Assembly: GCF_000367925.1 (NCBI RefSeq) | Contig: NZ_KB849166.1 | Coordinates: forward strand, 62,001 to 126,000 | Direction of reading: 5' to 3' | DNA: 64,000 nt | DNA from: Acinetobacter bohemicus ANC 3994 | GTDB lineage: Bacteria; Pseudomonadota; Gammaproteobacteria; Pseudomonadales; Moraxellaceae | In this document: piece after piece, positions 53,155 through 62,633 of the stretch | Layout of the letters: each line of letters begins with the position of its first letter | How positions within the stretch are numbered: position 1 is the first letter of the stretch | Program-made: the position numbers and the translations under genes | The notes under the pieces: generated by a model | The model's database searches: none | What the model was told of the DNA's origin: nothing | What the model saw: only the letters and a program-made list of their open reading frames with translations

Positions 53155-54165
53155 TTATGCTTGAACCGATTTTACAAATAAATCACGGTATTTACGGCAT
53201 TGTTCTGCTGTTAAAGCAAAAATACCCGAACCACCTTTTTGGAAAGTTAACCAATGGAAATCCACAGTATTAAAGTTCTGTTTCATTGCCCATTCAGAAT
53301 TACCGACTTCAATCACGATTAAGCCATCTTCAGTCAAGTAATCAGCCGCTTGCGCTAACATTTTACGCACTAAATCTAAACCGTCTTGACCCGCAGCAAG
53401 GGCAAGTTCTGGCTCATGCAAAAATTCAGCAGGTAAATCAGCCATGTCTTCTGCATCCACATACGGAGGATTTGACACGATTAAGTCATATTGATTTTCA
53501 GCAGGAATTTTTGCAAATAGATCTGATTCCATCAATGCAACTTGATATTGCATATTGTGATGTTCAGCATTAATAGAAGCGACTTCCAAAGCTTCTTTAG
53601 AAATATCAGTGGCATCTACTTCAGATTCAGGGAACGCATATGCCAAAGCAATTGCGATACAACCTGAACCTGTACACATATCTAAAATACGACGTGGCAT
53701 TTTAGGATTTGCATTCTCAGGCAGATTATTTAAAGCTTCGCGTACTTGACCGTTTTCATCTAAGCAATACGGTGCAAAACGCTGGTTAATCAATTCTGCA
53801 ATCGGTGAACGTGGAATAAGCACACGTTCATCCACGTAATAAGGTTTGTCACAGAAATAAGCAAGATTCAACAAATAAGAGGTTGGCACTTTTTCATTGA
53901 TACGACGTTCAAGTAAACTGATAAATTCTGCTTTTTCACTTGGCAATAATTTCGCATCTAAAATTTCTGGATTCGCACTCCAATCCAATGCCAATGTTTG
54001 CAACACTAAAGCCGAACTTTCAGCAAAAAAGTCTTCCGTACCTTGACCTAAATGTGCATCATATTGACGTAGAGCTGAAACACCAAAACGAATAAAATCG
54101 CGGATGGTGGTTAGGTTTTCAGCGGCTTCCTGCAAATGTTCAGGGCTAATGGTCAGTTGATCCAC
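53155..54165 (-). CDS. prmB: Ribosomal protein L3 N5-glutamine methyltransferase
   Basis: SAM-dependent methyltransferase of the HemK/PrmB group. The 336 residues have the SAM motif LDMCTGSGCIAIALA and the glutamine-binding SNPPYVDAED. The Gln-methylating NPPY motif and the N-terminal LTTIRDFIRFGVSALRQ region fit PrmB rather than PrmC. Operon with aroC. Confidence 0.9.
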   Translation of the reverse strand: MDQLTISPEHLQEAAENLTTIRDFIRFGVSALRQYDAHLGQGTEDFFAESSALVLQTLALDWSANPEILDAKLLPSEKAEFISLLERRINEKVPTSYLLNLAYFCDKPYYVDERVLIPRSPIAELINQRFAPYCLDENGQVREALNNLPENANPKMPRRILDMCTGSGCIAIALAYAFPESEVDATDISKEALEVASINAEHHNMQYQVALMESDLFAKIPAENQYDLIVSNPPYVDAEDMADLPAEFLHEPELALAAGQDGLDLVRKMLAQAADYLTEDGLIVIEVGNSEWAMKQNFNTVDFHWLTFQKGGSGIFALTAEQCRKYRDLFVKSVQA

Positions 54166-54255
54166 TTAAGGCTTCTCCAAGGTCGATATTTTTAAACGCC
54201 TTATGATACCTTGTTTTACTGGTTTTTATAACGCTTGCATGACATTCATGCACAA

Positions 54256-54636
54256 TTAACTCAGACCTAATTGCTTACTTTTATAATAACCAACTTGATT
54301 CATGGTCATCTCTAACTGGCATTTAGCTTGTCTGATTTTACCAAAATCACTCTTTAGCGCAGAATAACAGCGCTGCTCAACCTGACTTTGCCAAAGCTGA
54401 CGCTGTTGTTTAATATTCGTTGTGTGTTGACTATTATTTTCCAAAATCTTTTCATAATACTGTTTCAGTAACTTATTTTGTTTTTCCTGTTCTGTACTGA
54501 CACACTTTTTAGTGACCTCTAGATCACCGTAAGCATTATTTAAACACTGCGTATATACCGCCGAGTATCCATCAGCAAAAGCTGTACTTGACCCCAAAGC
54601 AACGATACACCCGAAAATGGCTGATACGAATCGCAT
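54256..54636 (-). CDS. LprI-like (DUF1311) secreted protein
   Basis: A 126-residue protein with a signal peptide (FVSAIFGCIVALGSSTAFA) and a DUF1311/LprI-like core. The Cys pattern is YTQCLNNAYGDLEVTKKCVSTE in pieces, then LWQSQVEQRCYSALK, with four Cys likely forming disulfides. LprI proteins inhibit host lysozymes; that role here is an inference. Related in style to the N-terminal part of the gene at 44934. Confidence 0.75.
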   Translation of the reverse strand: MRFVSAIFGCIVALGSSTAFADGYSAVYTQCLNNAYGDLEVTKKCVSTEQEKQNKLLKQYYEKILENNSQHTTNIKQQRQLWQSQVEQRCYSALKSDFGKIRQAKCQLEMTMNQVGYYKSKQLGLS

Positions 54637-54834
54637 GACTTCCCCTTGTCGACATGACTCATTTAAAATTCTATTCTTTTATTTTATGAATAGTACAGTA
54701 ATCATCTACAGATTCCTATCGCAGCATGTTGAAATCTAAAGATCAAAAACTCACTGCAATTTTTATATTGAATTCGACACAAATGCCCTTATATTGAACA
54801 CAGTCTCATTCAATTCAACATCGAATCTTTCATT

Positions 54835-55140
54835 ATGAGTTATAAACACAACAATTTAATGGCAATGCGTCAAAATTATTGGAATGACACGTTATCCACT
54901 CAAGTTTTACATGAGAAAAAGTTTTTCCAAGAAATTCTCATTCAACACGGTATCTATGCTAAAGCGACTGAAGACGATGCTAAATATCTATTCTTTAGCC
55001 TACCGAGTATTATCATTGTAAAAGGTTATTCACTTGGTTTTCAGCATGATACTGTTCAAGCCATGATTTTTCAGTATATTCAAGACAATAAAACGACGTT
55101 AAAGCAAAAAAGTAACATTAAAATTCAATTTAATATGTAA
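54835..55140 (+). CDS. Hypothetical protein, 101 aa
   Basis: Unrecognised. Short basic protein without signal or membrane segment, with a helical C-terminus (HDTVQAMIFQYIQDNKTTLKQK). The ATG start and coding-like base use in the frame support it, but the size is small. Divergent from the LprI-like gene. Confidence 0.6.
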   Translation: MSYKHNNLMAMRQNYWNDTLSTQVLHEKKFFQEILIQHGIYAKATEDDAKYLFFSLPSIIIVKGYSLGFQHDTVQAMIFQYIQDNKTTLKQKSNIKIQFNM

Positions 55141-55393
55141 GTGGCCAATAGAGAGCTGGCAACGTATCCCCTTTGAAATAGACCTTCTTAAAAAAAGTCC
55201 TGTAACTGTCCTTAGCAATTGAACCGGTAACATGAAAGTATCGGTTCAACTTGGTAAAATATGAAAAATGAATTAAATATTCAGCATATTCATACCCTAT
55301 TTAAGCATGTTGAACTTTTTTAATACGCCAATACACGTTAATATCCGCTACAATTAATTATTCTGCGACTTGCTGATTAAAGGATTTTGTTTA

Positions 55394-56767
55394 ATGTCAG
55401 ATCAGAACGATAAGCTTAAACAACTTAAAACTTCCTCTATGGATCGACGCTTATCTATCGCTAAAGCATCCTTACTAGCAGGAACTCGTTGGGCTGCATC
55501 TAATGCGACAACTATGTTTTCCAGTGAAGCAGAAAAAGAAAAGAAACGTAAAAAAGCCATGAAAGAGCAAGCTGACTATCTTGTTTCTGAAATTGGTAAA
55601 CTCAAAGGTTCGATCGTTAAAATTGGTCAAATGATGGCGCTGTATGGCGAACATTTTTTACCTGAAGAAATCACACAAGCACTCAATACCTTAAACAATC
55701 AAACCATTGCCCTCGCATGGCCAGCCATTAAGCAACATTTAGAACAACAATTAGGTTCTAAATTAGATGATTTAACGATTGACCATGAACCTTTGGGTAC
55801 AGCGTCATTGGCGCAAGTACATCGTGCTACTCGTAAATCAGATGGCTTGGAAATTGTGCTTAAAATCCAATATCCCGGTGTAGCCGATGCTATTGATTCA
55901 GATATGAGCTTATTTAAAAATATGCTGAAACTGACGCGCATCGTGCCGCAAACCCGTGAATTTGATCAATGGTTTGATGAAGTTCGCGAAATGTTGCATC
56001 GTGAAGTCAACTATGAAATTGAAGCTGCGACTACGTGTCGTTTCGCAGAACGTTTAAAAGATGACCCACGCTATGTCGTACCGCATATTATTGATGAGTA
56101 CTGCACAGATCAAATTCTCTGTATGACTTTTGAACGTGGTGTCCCAATAAATAGCCCTGTTATGCTGTCTCTACCTCAAGAACGTCGTAATCAACTCGGT
56201 GAAGCATCTTTAGAAATTGCCATCCGTGAGATTTTCGAATGGGGTGAAATGCAAACCGATCCAAATTTTGGAAATTATTTGGTGCAATTGGGCAATGGTA
56301 CAGACAACACAGATAAAATTGTATTGTTAGATTTTGGTGCGATTCGTCAATTTGATGAGCATTTGCTTGCTGTTGCGCGTAATTTAATTCAAGCGGGCTA
56401 TCATCATAATATTGATGAAATGGTCAATGCCATGACAGGTTATGAATTTTTTGATTCCATTCCTCAAAGCATTAAACCCGATATGGCCAAAGTCTTTTTA
56501 TTAGCCACTGAAGCCTTTAGTACAATCACAAACAATCCTGATCTACCTGAAGGCGTGATGGACGAACAACAGCGTTACGATTGGAAAAAGAGCCAATTAC
56601 ATAGTCGCGTAATGCAGCGTGCATCTAAATCGATGGCATCACGTTATTTCAGTGTACCGCCCAAAGAATTTATGTTTATTAGTCGCAAATTCATTGGTGC
56701 ATACACTTTTATGACGGTGATTGATGCAAAAACCAATGTTCGTAACATGGTCGAAAAATTCTTATAA
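55394..56767 (+). CDS. ABC1 kinase family protein (UbiB/AarF-like)
   Basis: A 457-residue ABC1/ADCK-type atypical kinase. The family KxGQ motif occurs as LKGSIVKIGQMMALYGEHFLP. PLGTASLAQVHRA is the Ala-rich nucleotide loop, VLKIQYPGV carries the Lys and VLLDFGAIRQF the DFG Asp. Such proteins support ubiquinone synthesis or lipid handling. The start at 55394 has AAAGGA about nine bases upstream. It does not sit beside ubi genes, so it is likely a second ABC1 protein rather than UbiB itself. Confidence 0.82.
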   Translation: MSDQNDKLKQLKTSSMDRRLSIAKASLLAGTRWAASNATTMFSSEAEKEKKRKKAMKEQADYLVSEIGKLKGSIVKIGQMMALYGEHFLPEEITQALNTLNNQTIALAWPAIKQHLEQQLGSKLDDLTIDHEPLGTASLAQVHRATRKSDGLEIVLKIQYPGVADAIDSDMSLFKNMLKLTRIVPQTREFDQWFDEVREMLHREVNYEIEAATTCRFAERLKDDPRYVVPHIIDEYCTDQILCMTFERGVPINSPVMLSLPQERRNQLGEASLEIAIREIFEWGEMQTDPNFGNYLVQLGNGTDNTDKIVLLDFGAIRQFDEHLLAVARNLIQAGYHHNIDEMVNAMTGYEFFDSIPQSIKPDMAKVFLLATEAFSTITNNPDLPEGVMDEQQRYDWKKSQLHSRVMQRASKSMASRYFSVPPKEFMFISRKFIGAYTFMTVIDAKTNVRNMVEKFL

Positions 56768-56772
56768 AGCGG

Positions 56773-56810
56773 TCTTGACTAGAATGAGCTTACTGTCATT
56801 CTAGTCAATC
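56773..56810 (+). terminator. Hairpin after the ABC1 kinase gene
   Basis: A perfect 13-bp stem TTGACTAGAATGA (56775-56787) and TCATTCTAGTCAA (56796-56808). The following T run is weak. Confidence 0.55.
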
Positions 56811-56993
56811 TCCTGTTTCTAGTGCTCAATAAAAATCTAATAAATTAAATATTATTCAATAATTTAATAAATTTTAAAAAAATTTAAAACCATTCATCTA
56901 AGTCAATTTTAATTGTCAGCGATGACATAGTCTTTTCTATGTCCACGTGTCAGCATAAAAATACAAAAAATCAAAAACTGATGGACGATAATA

Positions 56994-58289
56994 ATGACCA
57001 ATATGGTAAACAAGGCACAAGGATTTGGGCTTTCCCTCATCACCAAAATTGCGGGTAGTGATGTTCTTGATCAGCTTAAGCTACGTAAATTTCTGGAAAA
57101 GTCTTTATATCAAGGCTCAAAAATCAGTTTTCAGACCTTAAGCAAAACCCAAAAGGTCTTTAAAGCAGATGCAAAGATTCATAAACAACGTCTCCCCAAT
57201 CAACAAAAATCACTCTTCGATTTAAACCTCACCGAAGAACAACAAATGACCTGCGATGCGATGGATCAGTTCGCATCTGAAGTGCTCTATCCTTTGGCAC
57301 ATCAAGCAGATCAAGATGAAAAATTTCCGACTGTGCTTTGGCAACATTCTACGGATCTAGGGTTGAATTACTATGCACTTCCTGAAGCCTTAGGTGGCGT
57401 GGCAACAGAAAAAAATATTTTAAGTAACATTCTAATTGCTGAACATTTGGCCAGAGGTGATTTCAGCTTAACTGCGGGTTTACTTTCCACATTCAGTGTC
57501 ATTAATGCAATGACACAATGGGGTTCGGAAAAAATTCAATCGACCTATTTACCCAGCTTTGCCAATGAGAGTGACATCCAAGCAACCTTTGCCATACAAG
57601 AAGCAACCCCTGCATTTAATCCATTCAACTTAAAAACTAAGGCGACTTCAAACAATGGCAAATATAGCATTGATGGAGAAAAGACTCTGGTGATCTTAGG
57701 TGAAACGGCTGATCTATTACTGGTAAATGCTGAGCTTCATGGCTCACCAGAGGTTTTTATTGTCAAACGAGACAACAGCATTACCGCTAAAAAAAGCACA
57801 GCTATGGGGATAAAAGCCGCGGAAACTGTCACTTTAAAATTTAACCAAACCCCTGCTGAATTGTTAGGTGATGAAGACTTTAATTATCCCGCTTTCTTAG
57901 ACTTAGGCAATTTAATGTGGTGCGCTATGGCTGTCGGTACTTGTGAAGCAGTGAAAGCTTACTGTATTCAATATGCCAATGAACGTACTGCTTTTGGTGA
58001 ACCTATCTCACACCGTCAAAGTGTGGCATTTATGATTGCAGATATGGCAATCGAAATTGATGCGATGCGTATGCTGATTTTAAATGCGGCAAGTCTTGCA
58101 GAGGCAGGTCAAGCTTTTCATCGCGAAGCCTATTTAGCACGCTTACTCTGTGCAGAAAAATCCATGCAAATTGGAACAAATGGTGTGCAAATTTTAGGGG
58201 GTCATGGCTTTACCAAAGAGCACCCCGTAGAACGTTGGTATCGTGATTTACGTGCAACAGCAATCTTACATTCAGGCTTACATGCTTAA
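56994..58289 (+). CDS. Acyl-CoA dehydrogenase family protein lacking the catalytic Glu
   Basis: A 431-residue acyl-CoA dehydrogenase-fold protein with an extra N-terminal ~70 residues and then normal domains (QILGGHGFTKEHPVERWYRDLRA near the end). The protein stops at RDLRATAILHSGLHA, where active enzymes continue with IYEGTxQIQ bearing the catalytic Glu. The alternative Glu of isovaleryl-CoA dehydrogenase is also not visible (FLDLGNLMW where LDLERL is expected). It is the first of two dehydrogenase genes 25 bases apart. Confidence 0.82.
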   Translation: MTNMVNKAQGFGLSLITKIAGSDVLDQLKLRKFLEKSLYQGSKISFQTLSKTQKVFKADAKIHKQRLPNQQKSLFDLNLTEEQQMTCDAMDQFASEVLYPLAHQADQDEKFPTVLWQHSTDLGLNYYALPEALGGVATEKNILSNILIAEHLARGDFSLTAGLLSTFSVINAMTQWGSEKIQSTYLPSFANESDIQATFAIQEATPAFNPFNLKTKATSNNGKYSIDGEKTLVILGETADLLLVNAELHGSPEVFIVKRDNSITAKKSTAMGIKAAETVTLKFNQTPAELLGDEDFNYPAFLDLGNLMWCAMAVGTCEAVKAYCIQYANERTAFGEPISHRQSVAFMIADMAIEIDAMRMLILNAASLAEAGQAFHREAYLARLLCAEKSMQIGTNGVQILGGHGFTKEHPVERWYRDLRATAILHSGLHA

Positions 58290-58314
58290 TCTATCAAAAT
58301 AAGGAATAAAGCAC

Positions 58315-59514
58315 ATGAACTTACAAAATCCTAAAAAATTTAAGCTACTGATAGATCAAGCCCATGAAACTGCTGTCAATGTACTGCGCCCTATTTCACG
58401 TAAATACGATAAAGCCGAACATAGCTATCCCAAAGAACTCGATATGTTTGCCTCAATCCTTGATGGGATGAACGATGGTGGCGAAGGCATGAATGCAGGT
58501 GCTGCCGTCGGAAAACGTGGCAGCACCGAAGCTGGCAATAAAAACGGTGTCAATATGTCCACGGCACTGGGTGTCATTGAAATGTGTTATGGCGATACTG
58601 GATTATTACTCAGTATGCCCCGTCAAGGTTTAGGTAATTCCGCAATCGCTGCTGTCGCAAACGATGAACAACTTGAACGCTTCAAAGGCACATGGGCAGC
58701 AATGGCCATTACCGAATCTGGCTGTGGTTCAGATTCCGCTGCGATTCGGACCACTGCAACCAAAGATGGCGATGATTACATTTTAAATGGCGAAAAGATT
58801 TTCGTGACTTCAGGTGAACGTGCTGACTCTGTTGTCGTTTGGGCAACCTTAGATAAAAAACAAGGTCGAGCTGCGATTAAATCCTTTGTCGTTCCTAAAG
58901 GAACTGCGGGAATGAAAGTAGAACGTCTGGAACATAAACTCGGTATTAAAGCATCCGATACTGCCGTGATTAGCTTTATTGATTGTCGAGTACCTAGTAT
59001 AAATCTATTGGGTCATGCCGAAATTGACATCGCAAAAGGTTTCGCTGGTGTCATGGAAACTTTTGATAACACTCGCCCTTTGGTCGCTGCAATGGCTGTG
59101 GGCTGTGCTAAAGCATCGCTAGAAAGAATTAAAGAAATTTTTAAAGATCAACTCGATGAAAATTATGCTACCCCCTACTTACAGACATCCTATATAGCCG
59201 CACAAATTTATCGGATGGAAGCAGAATGGGAAGCTGCACGCTTGCTGACCATGAAAGCCGCGTGGATGGCTGATAATAAAAAACCAAACTCTCGTGAAGC
59301 TTCTATTTCAAAAGCCAAGGCAGGACGAATTTGCAATGAAATCACGTTAAAATGTGTCGAATTGGCTGCAAGTGTTGGTTATAACGAAGATGAATTATTA
59401 GAAAAATGGGCACGTGACTCAAAAATTCTCGATATTTTTGAAGGCACACAACAAATCCAACAACTCATTATTGCACGTCGCGAATTAGGCAAAAGTTCAA
59501 GTGAATTGAAATAG
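58315..59514 (+). CDS. Acyl-CoA dehydrogenase, catalytic partner
   Basis: A 399-residue acyl-CoA dehydrogenase with WAAMAITESGCGSDSAAIRT (FAD/acyl contact), GEKIFVTSGERADSVVVWATL and, at the C-terminus, ILDIFEGTQQIQQLIIARRELG with the catalytic Glu in FEGT. A Gly/Ala-rich insertion (GGEGMNAGAAVGKRGSTEAGNKN) sits in the N-terminal domain. It follows its paralogue in one operon and ends with a strong terminator. The acyl substrate cannot be read. Confidence 0.88.
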   Translation: MNLQNPKKFKLLIDQAHETAVNVLRPISRKYDKAEHSYPKELDMFASILDGMNDGGEGMNAGAAVGKRGSTEAGNKNGVNMSTALGVIEMCYGDTGLLLSMPRQGLGNSAIAAVANDEQLERFKGTWAAMAITESGCGSDSAAIRTTATKDGDDYILNGEKIFVTSGERADSVVVWATLDKKQGRAAIKSFVVPKGTAGMKVERLEHKLGIKASDTAVISFIDCRVPSINLLGHAEIDIAKGFAGVMETFDNTRPLVAAMAVGCAKASLERIKEIFKDQLDENYATPYLQTSYIAAQIYRMEAEWEAARLLTMKAAWMADNKKPNSREASISKAKAGRICNEITLKCVELAASVGYNEDELLEKWARDSKILDIFEGTQQIQQLIIARRELGKSSSELK

Positions 59515-59546
59515 TTTTGTGATTTTTTAATCGATAAAGAGCTTAC

Positions 59547-59588
59547 AAGAGATGGATTTTTTGTTATAAAAATCCATCTCTTTTTTAT
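59547..59588 (+). terminator. Terminator of the paired acyl-CoA dehydrogenase operon
   Basis: A 15-bp perfect stem AAGAGATGGATTTTT (59547-59561) with its complement (59568-59582), followed by T residues. Confidence 0.9.
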
Positions 59589-59606
59589 TGTGATTAATTT
59601 AAGTTT

Positions 59607-60092
59607 ATGTATCACATCAGACCCATTCAAGCCCAAGACAATACTGAAATTGCACGCATTATTCGCGAAGTTTCCAAAGAATTTGGACTCGCTGCTGAAT
59701 CTGGTTTTGCCGTAGCTGATCCAATTTTAGATGATTTATACACCGTATATTCGCAGAAAAATAGCCAATATTGGATCATTGAAAATGAACATGGTCAAAT
59801 ATTTGGTGGTGGCGGTTTATCCGAACTAAAAGGTGATGAAACCATACTAGAAATTCAAAAAATGTATTTTCTGCCTGAAATTCGCAGTTTAGGCTTTGCT
59901 AAACAAATACTAGAAAAAAGTTTTCAATTTACTGAGCAACAAGGTTTTAAATCTTGTTATCTAGAAACAACCAAAGAATTGTGGCAAGCAGTCAAACTAT
60001 ATGAAAAATTAGGTTTTAAATATTTAGACCAACCTAAAGGCAATACTGGACATAGCCATGCTTGTGAAATTTGGATGCAAAAACTACTTTAA
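59607..60092 (+). CDS. GNAT-family N-acetyltransferase
   Basis: A 161-residue GNAT protein: IRPIQAQDNTEIARIIREVSKEFG at the N-terminus, LEIQKMYFLPEIRSLGFAKQILEKSFQFTEQQGFK with a slightly unusual acetyl-CoA loop (RSLGFA), and LYEKLGFKYLDQ at the end. Substrate unknown. Confidence 0.82.
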   Translation: MYHIRPIQAQDNTEIARIIREVSKEFGLAAESGFAVADPILDDLYTVYSQKNSQYWIIENEHGQIFGGGGLSELKGDETILEIQKMYFLPEIRSLGFAKQILEKSFQFTEQQGFKSCYLETTKELWQAVKLYEKLGFKYLDQPKGNTGHSHACEIWMQKLL

Positions 60093-60336
60093 TGTACGTC
60101 TAAACATTAAAACGATAGAAAATCAGTCATCCTTTGACACACTTTTATCGGCTAATTATCTACACTCCTGTCCGTAATTACTTACAGCAAAAATATGCAA
60201 TCACGGCTAGTTAAGATAGATTCAAAAACATATGCTTAAATGATCAGGAAGCAGGATGTTTCCAACAATAAAAATAATAAACGACGTAAGCAGGATGCAT
60301 AAAAGTAAGTAAAAGGTCTAACTTGAAATCTATATA
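60093..60336. other. Intergenic region, possible small RNA gene
   Basis: No open frame of coding character. Two short direct repeats (GGAAGCAGGATG near 60247 and GTAAGCAGGATG near 60287) precede a strong terminator at 60337-60371. The nearest upstream gene ends 245 bases earlier, so a separate short transcript ending there is possible. Confidence 0.3.
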
Positions 60337-60371
60337 AAATAAGCCTCATCACGTATGGGGCTTATTTTTTG
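60337..60371 (+). terminator. Strong terminator before the DJ-1/PfpI gene
   Basis: AAAATAAGCCTCAT (60337-60350) pairs with ATGGGGCTTATTTT (60356-60369) through one G-U pair, loop CACGT, T run to 60370. Confidence 0.8.
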
Positions 60372-60476
60372 CTACATATTTTCAAACTTTAACAAAAATA
60401 AGCCAAAATTTGTACAGCTTCATCTAGGACACTTTGTTAATGTCAAAATTCAAATACAAGATTAAGGGTCATGAAA

Positions 60477-61019
60477 ATGTCTAAAAAAGCATTATTTATT
60501 ACCTCTAATATTGGTATAGAACACGATGAACTGATCAAACCACTTGAATTTTTACAATCGAAAGGCATTGAAGTGATTCATGCTGCTGAAGAACAAAAGG
60601 AAGTCCATACGGTTAAAAATGGCAAACAATCGGCAACCTCTTATATTCCACAAACCACTTTAGCCAAAGTTTCAGCACAAGATTATGATATTTTGGTGAT
60701 TCCTGGAGGAACCATAAACGCTGATATACTTAGGCTAAATCAAGATGCGCATAGAATTATTCAATACTTCACAGATAATGCAAAACCTATTGCCGCTATT
60801 TGTCATGCACCTTGGGTTTTAATCAATGCTGGGCGCATTAAAGATAAAAATTTAACGTCTTATAAAAGCATCAAATTGGATCTAGAAAATGCTGGCGGAA
60901 ATTGGGTGGATAAAGAGGTTCATCGTTGTAATGCCCACAATTGGCCTTTAATTACTTCACGATGCCCAGACGATATTCCGGCTTTTAATGACGCTATCTT
61001 AAAAGAATTAAACAGTTAA
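60477..61019 (+). CDS. DJ-1/PfpI family protein
   Basis: A 180-residue class I glutamine amidotransferase-like protein. The nucleophile elbow is AAICHAPWVLINAG (Cys near 111). VIPGGTINADILRL and HRCNAHNWPLITSRCPDDIPAFNDAI complete the PfpI/YhbO pattern. Such proteins act as stress-related glyoxalase/deglycase-like enzymes or proteases. The ATG at 60477 is chosen, since AAGGG (60464-60468) is eight bases away. Confidence 0.88.
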   Translation: MSKKALFITSNIGIEHDELIKPLEFLQSKGIEVIHAAEEQKEVHTVKNGKQSATSYIPQTTLAKVSAQDYDILVIPGGTINADILRLNQDAHRIIQYFTDNAKPIAAICHAPWVLINAGRIKDKNLTSYKSIKLDLENAGGNWVDKEVHRCNAHNWPLITSRCPDDIPAFNDAILKELNS

Positions 61020-61157
61020 AATGCCTTTTAACGAATAAGTTGCATCAAAATGATAAGATTCCCTATTTATATGAAATAATTTTATTTTCAAAATCACTCA
61101 ACAATTTTAACATCAATATTTTTCACAAATTGAATAAATAATACAAAACATCAACTA

Positions 61158-61793
61158 TTGACTCTAGCGACTAAGGACCCTAGCATCACTTTCAATAAAA
61201 TTTTACTTTGGTTTCTAACCTTGTTAATTACGTCTCACTTACGATCACAATTATTAAAGACTCATTTCTGTACATTTAAATTCGCAGCTATAACCATTGT
61301 TGCTCTAGCTTTTACAGGTTGTTCATCTTTAGGCAGTGGCTCAATTGCTAAACGGTCTGCTAAATTATCTACGGGCATACAAAAAGCTTATGCTGTTGAA
61401 CCCAATACAGCAGATCGTGTATCGCCTATGATTGTTCAAAATGCTGACAAATATAATGTTGATCCATTACTATTAGCTGCCATGATTCGACAAGAATCAA
61501 GTTATAAAAACTATGCTATTTCACCCGCAGGTGCCGTCGGACTCACTCAAATTATCCCTCGTTACTGGCAACAAACCTGTTCTGGAGATCTGATAGAAGA
61601 AAATAATAATATTAATTGTGGTACATACATTCTAGCCAAATATAATCAATCTGCTGGAAGTTGGAAAAAGGCCCTTGCTTATTACAATGTCGGACCTACG
61701 GGCTATGAATCCAGTTGGAAAATGAAGCGCCAAGGCAAAAAATATGCAAATCAAGTGCAACAACATCAAAAAACATTGAAAAGTGCATTATAG
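61158..61793 (+). CDS. Lytic transglycosylase lipoprotein (SLT type)
   Basis: A C-terminal SLT domain with MIRQESSYKNYAISPAGAVGLTQIIP (catalytic Glu in RQES), the internal GTYILAKYNQSAGSWKKALAYYNVGP motif, and an N-terminal lipobox FTGC. It cleaves murein to anhydro-muropeptides. No ATG precedes the lipobox in frame, so the start is a non-ATG codon: TTG at 61158 would give an overlong signal (about 54 residues), and an internal TTG (about 61219) gives a more usual length. Start unresolved. Confidence 0.8.
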   Translation: MTLATKDPSITFNKILLWFLTLLITSHLRSQLLKTHFCTFKFAAITIVALAFTGCSSLGSGSIAKRSAKLSTGIQKAYAVEPNTADRVSPMIVQNADKYNVDPLLLAAMIRQESSYKNYAISPAGAVGLTQIIPRYWQQTCSGDLIEENNNINCGTYILAKYNQSAGSWKKALAYYNVGPTGYESSWKMKRQGKKYANQVQQHQKTLKSAL

Positions 61794-61834
61794 ATATAAG
61801 ACACCTATTGATTCATAAACAAGTAGATATTGTC

Positions 61835-61908
61835 TTTGATGTTTAAAAAATAGCGAATAAGTAAAATTTCATCGCTAAACTAAATTTATTATTCGCTATA
61901 ACATCAAA
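61835..61908. repeat. Long interrupted inverted repeat downstream of the transglycosylase gene
   Basis: TTTGATGTT (61835-61843) with AACATCAAA (61900-61908) outside, and TAGCGAATAA (61851-61860) with TTATTCGCTA (61889-61898) inside. No T run follows, so it is not a standard terminator. The rest of the AT-rich 61794-62290 region holds no recognisable gene. Confidence 0.55.
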
Positions 61909-62291
61909 TATAATATTGAAAAGTCTATACTGGTGATATTTAAAAACTATTTTTCCTAATTTTAAAATTTATCTGCAACAAAATTTAAGAAATTTCTTTA
62001 GAGCTATTCTTTTAGAGTCTTCGTATACGATACCATCAAACCTTATTCTACTATTTCTAAATACTTACGCAGACCAATGCGCAAAATAGGTTGGGCAGAT
62101 AACAAAGAATTTCCTCTATCAATAAGTAGATCGAATCTAGCGATACCAAGAATTGAATCTAGATCATTTAAAATAAATAAAAGCCAAAATCCAGCGCTTA
62201 TCCATTCCCCACAGTTGCCTATTTTTTTTCTATTTTTATCTAAACTGCTTAACTCCGGCCTACTTTTACTTATTTACTTTTTCCCGCACAT

Positions 62292-62327
62292 AAAAAAACA
62301 CCCTCTTCTAACGAAGAGGGTGTTTTT
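62292..62327 (-). terminator. rRNA operon terminator
   Basis: AAAACACCCTCTTC pairs with GAAGAGGGTGTTTT around TAAC; on the minus strand a T run follows. It lies just after the 5S gene. Confidence 0.85.
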
Positions 62328-62338
62328 AGTAATAATGA

Positions 62339-62452
62339 GCTGGCGATGACTTACTCTCACATGGGTAACCCCACACTACCATCAGCGCGAAGAGGTTTCA
62401 CTTCTGAGTTCGGGAAGGGATCAGGTGGTTCACTCTTGCTATTGTCGCCAGC
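62339..62452 (-). rRNA. rrf: 5S ribosomal RNA
   Basis: On the minus strand the transcript starts GCTGGCGACAATAGCAAGAG and contains CCTGATCCCTTCCCGAACTC, with ends GCTGGCGA and TCGCCAGC pairing. About 114 bases, normal length and sequence for Acinetobacter. It follows the 23S gene by about 180 bases. Confidence 0.95.
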
Positions 62453-62633
62453 ACAACTGTTTATGGACTTTTTCGGGTCTTATTTACGCTGTTTATTTCG
62501 TATGCCTTACTTTGTACCAAATGAGTTATTAACAGATTATGCTAAATTTGAGTTGGTATTGTAACTAGCTTTTAAACTAAATCAAGTATTTTGTATCGAA
62601 TTAGATGAGCAATACAACTGTTTGGGTGTTGTA

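Noticed and set aside
62077..62349. 90-residue open frame before the 5S gene
   Set aside because: It runs into the rRNA terminator and 5S gene and shows no coding-like features.
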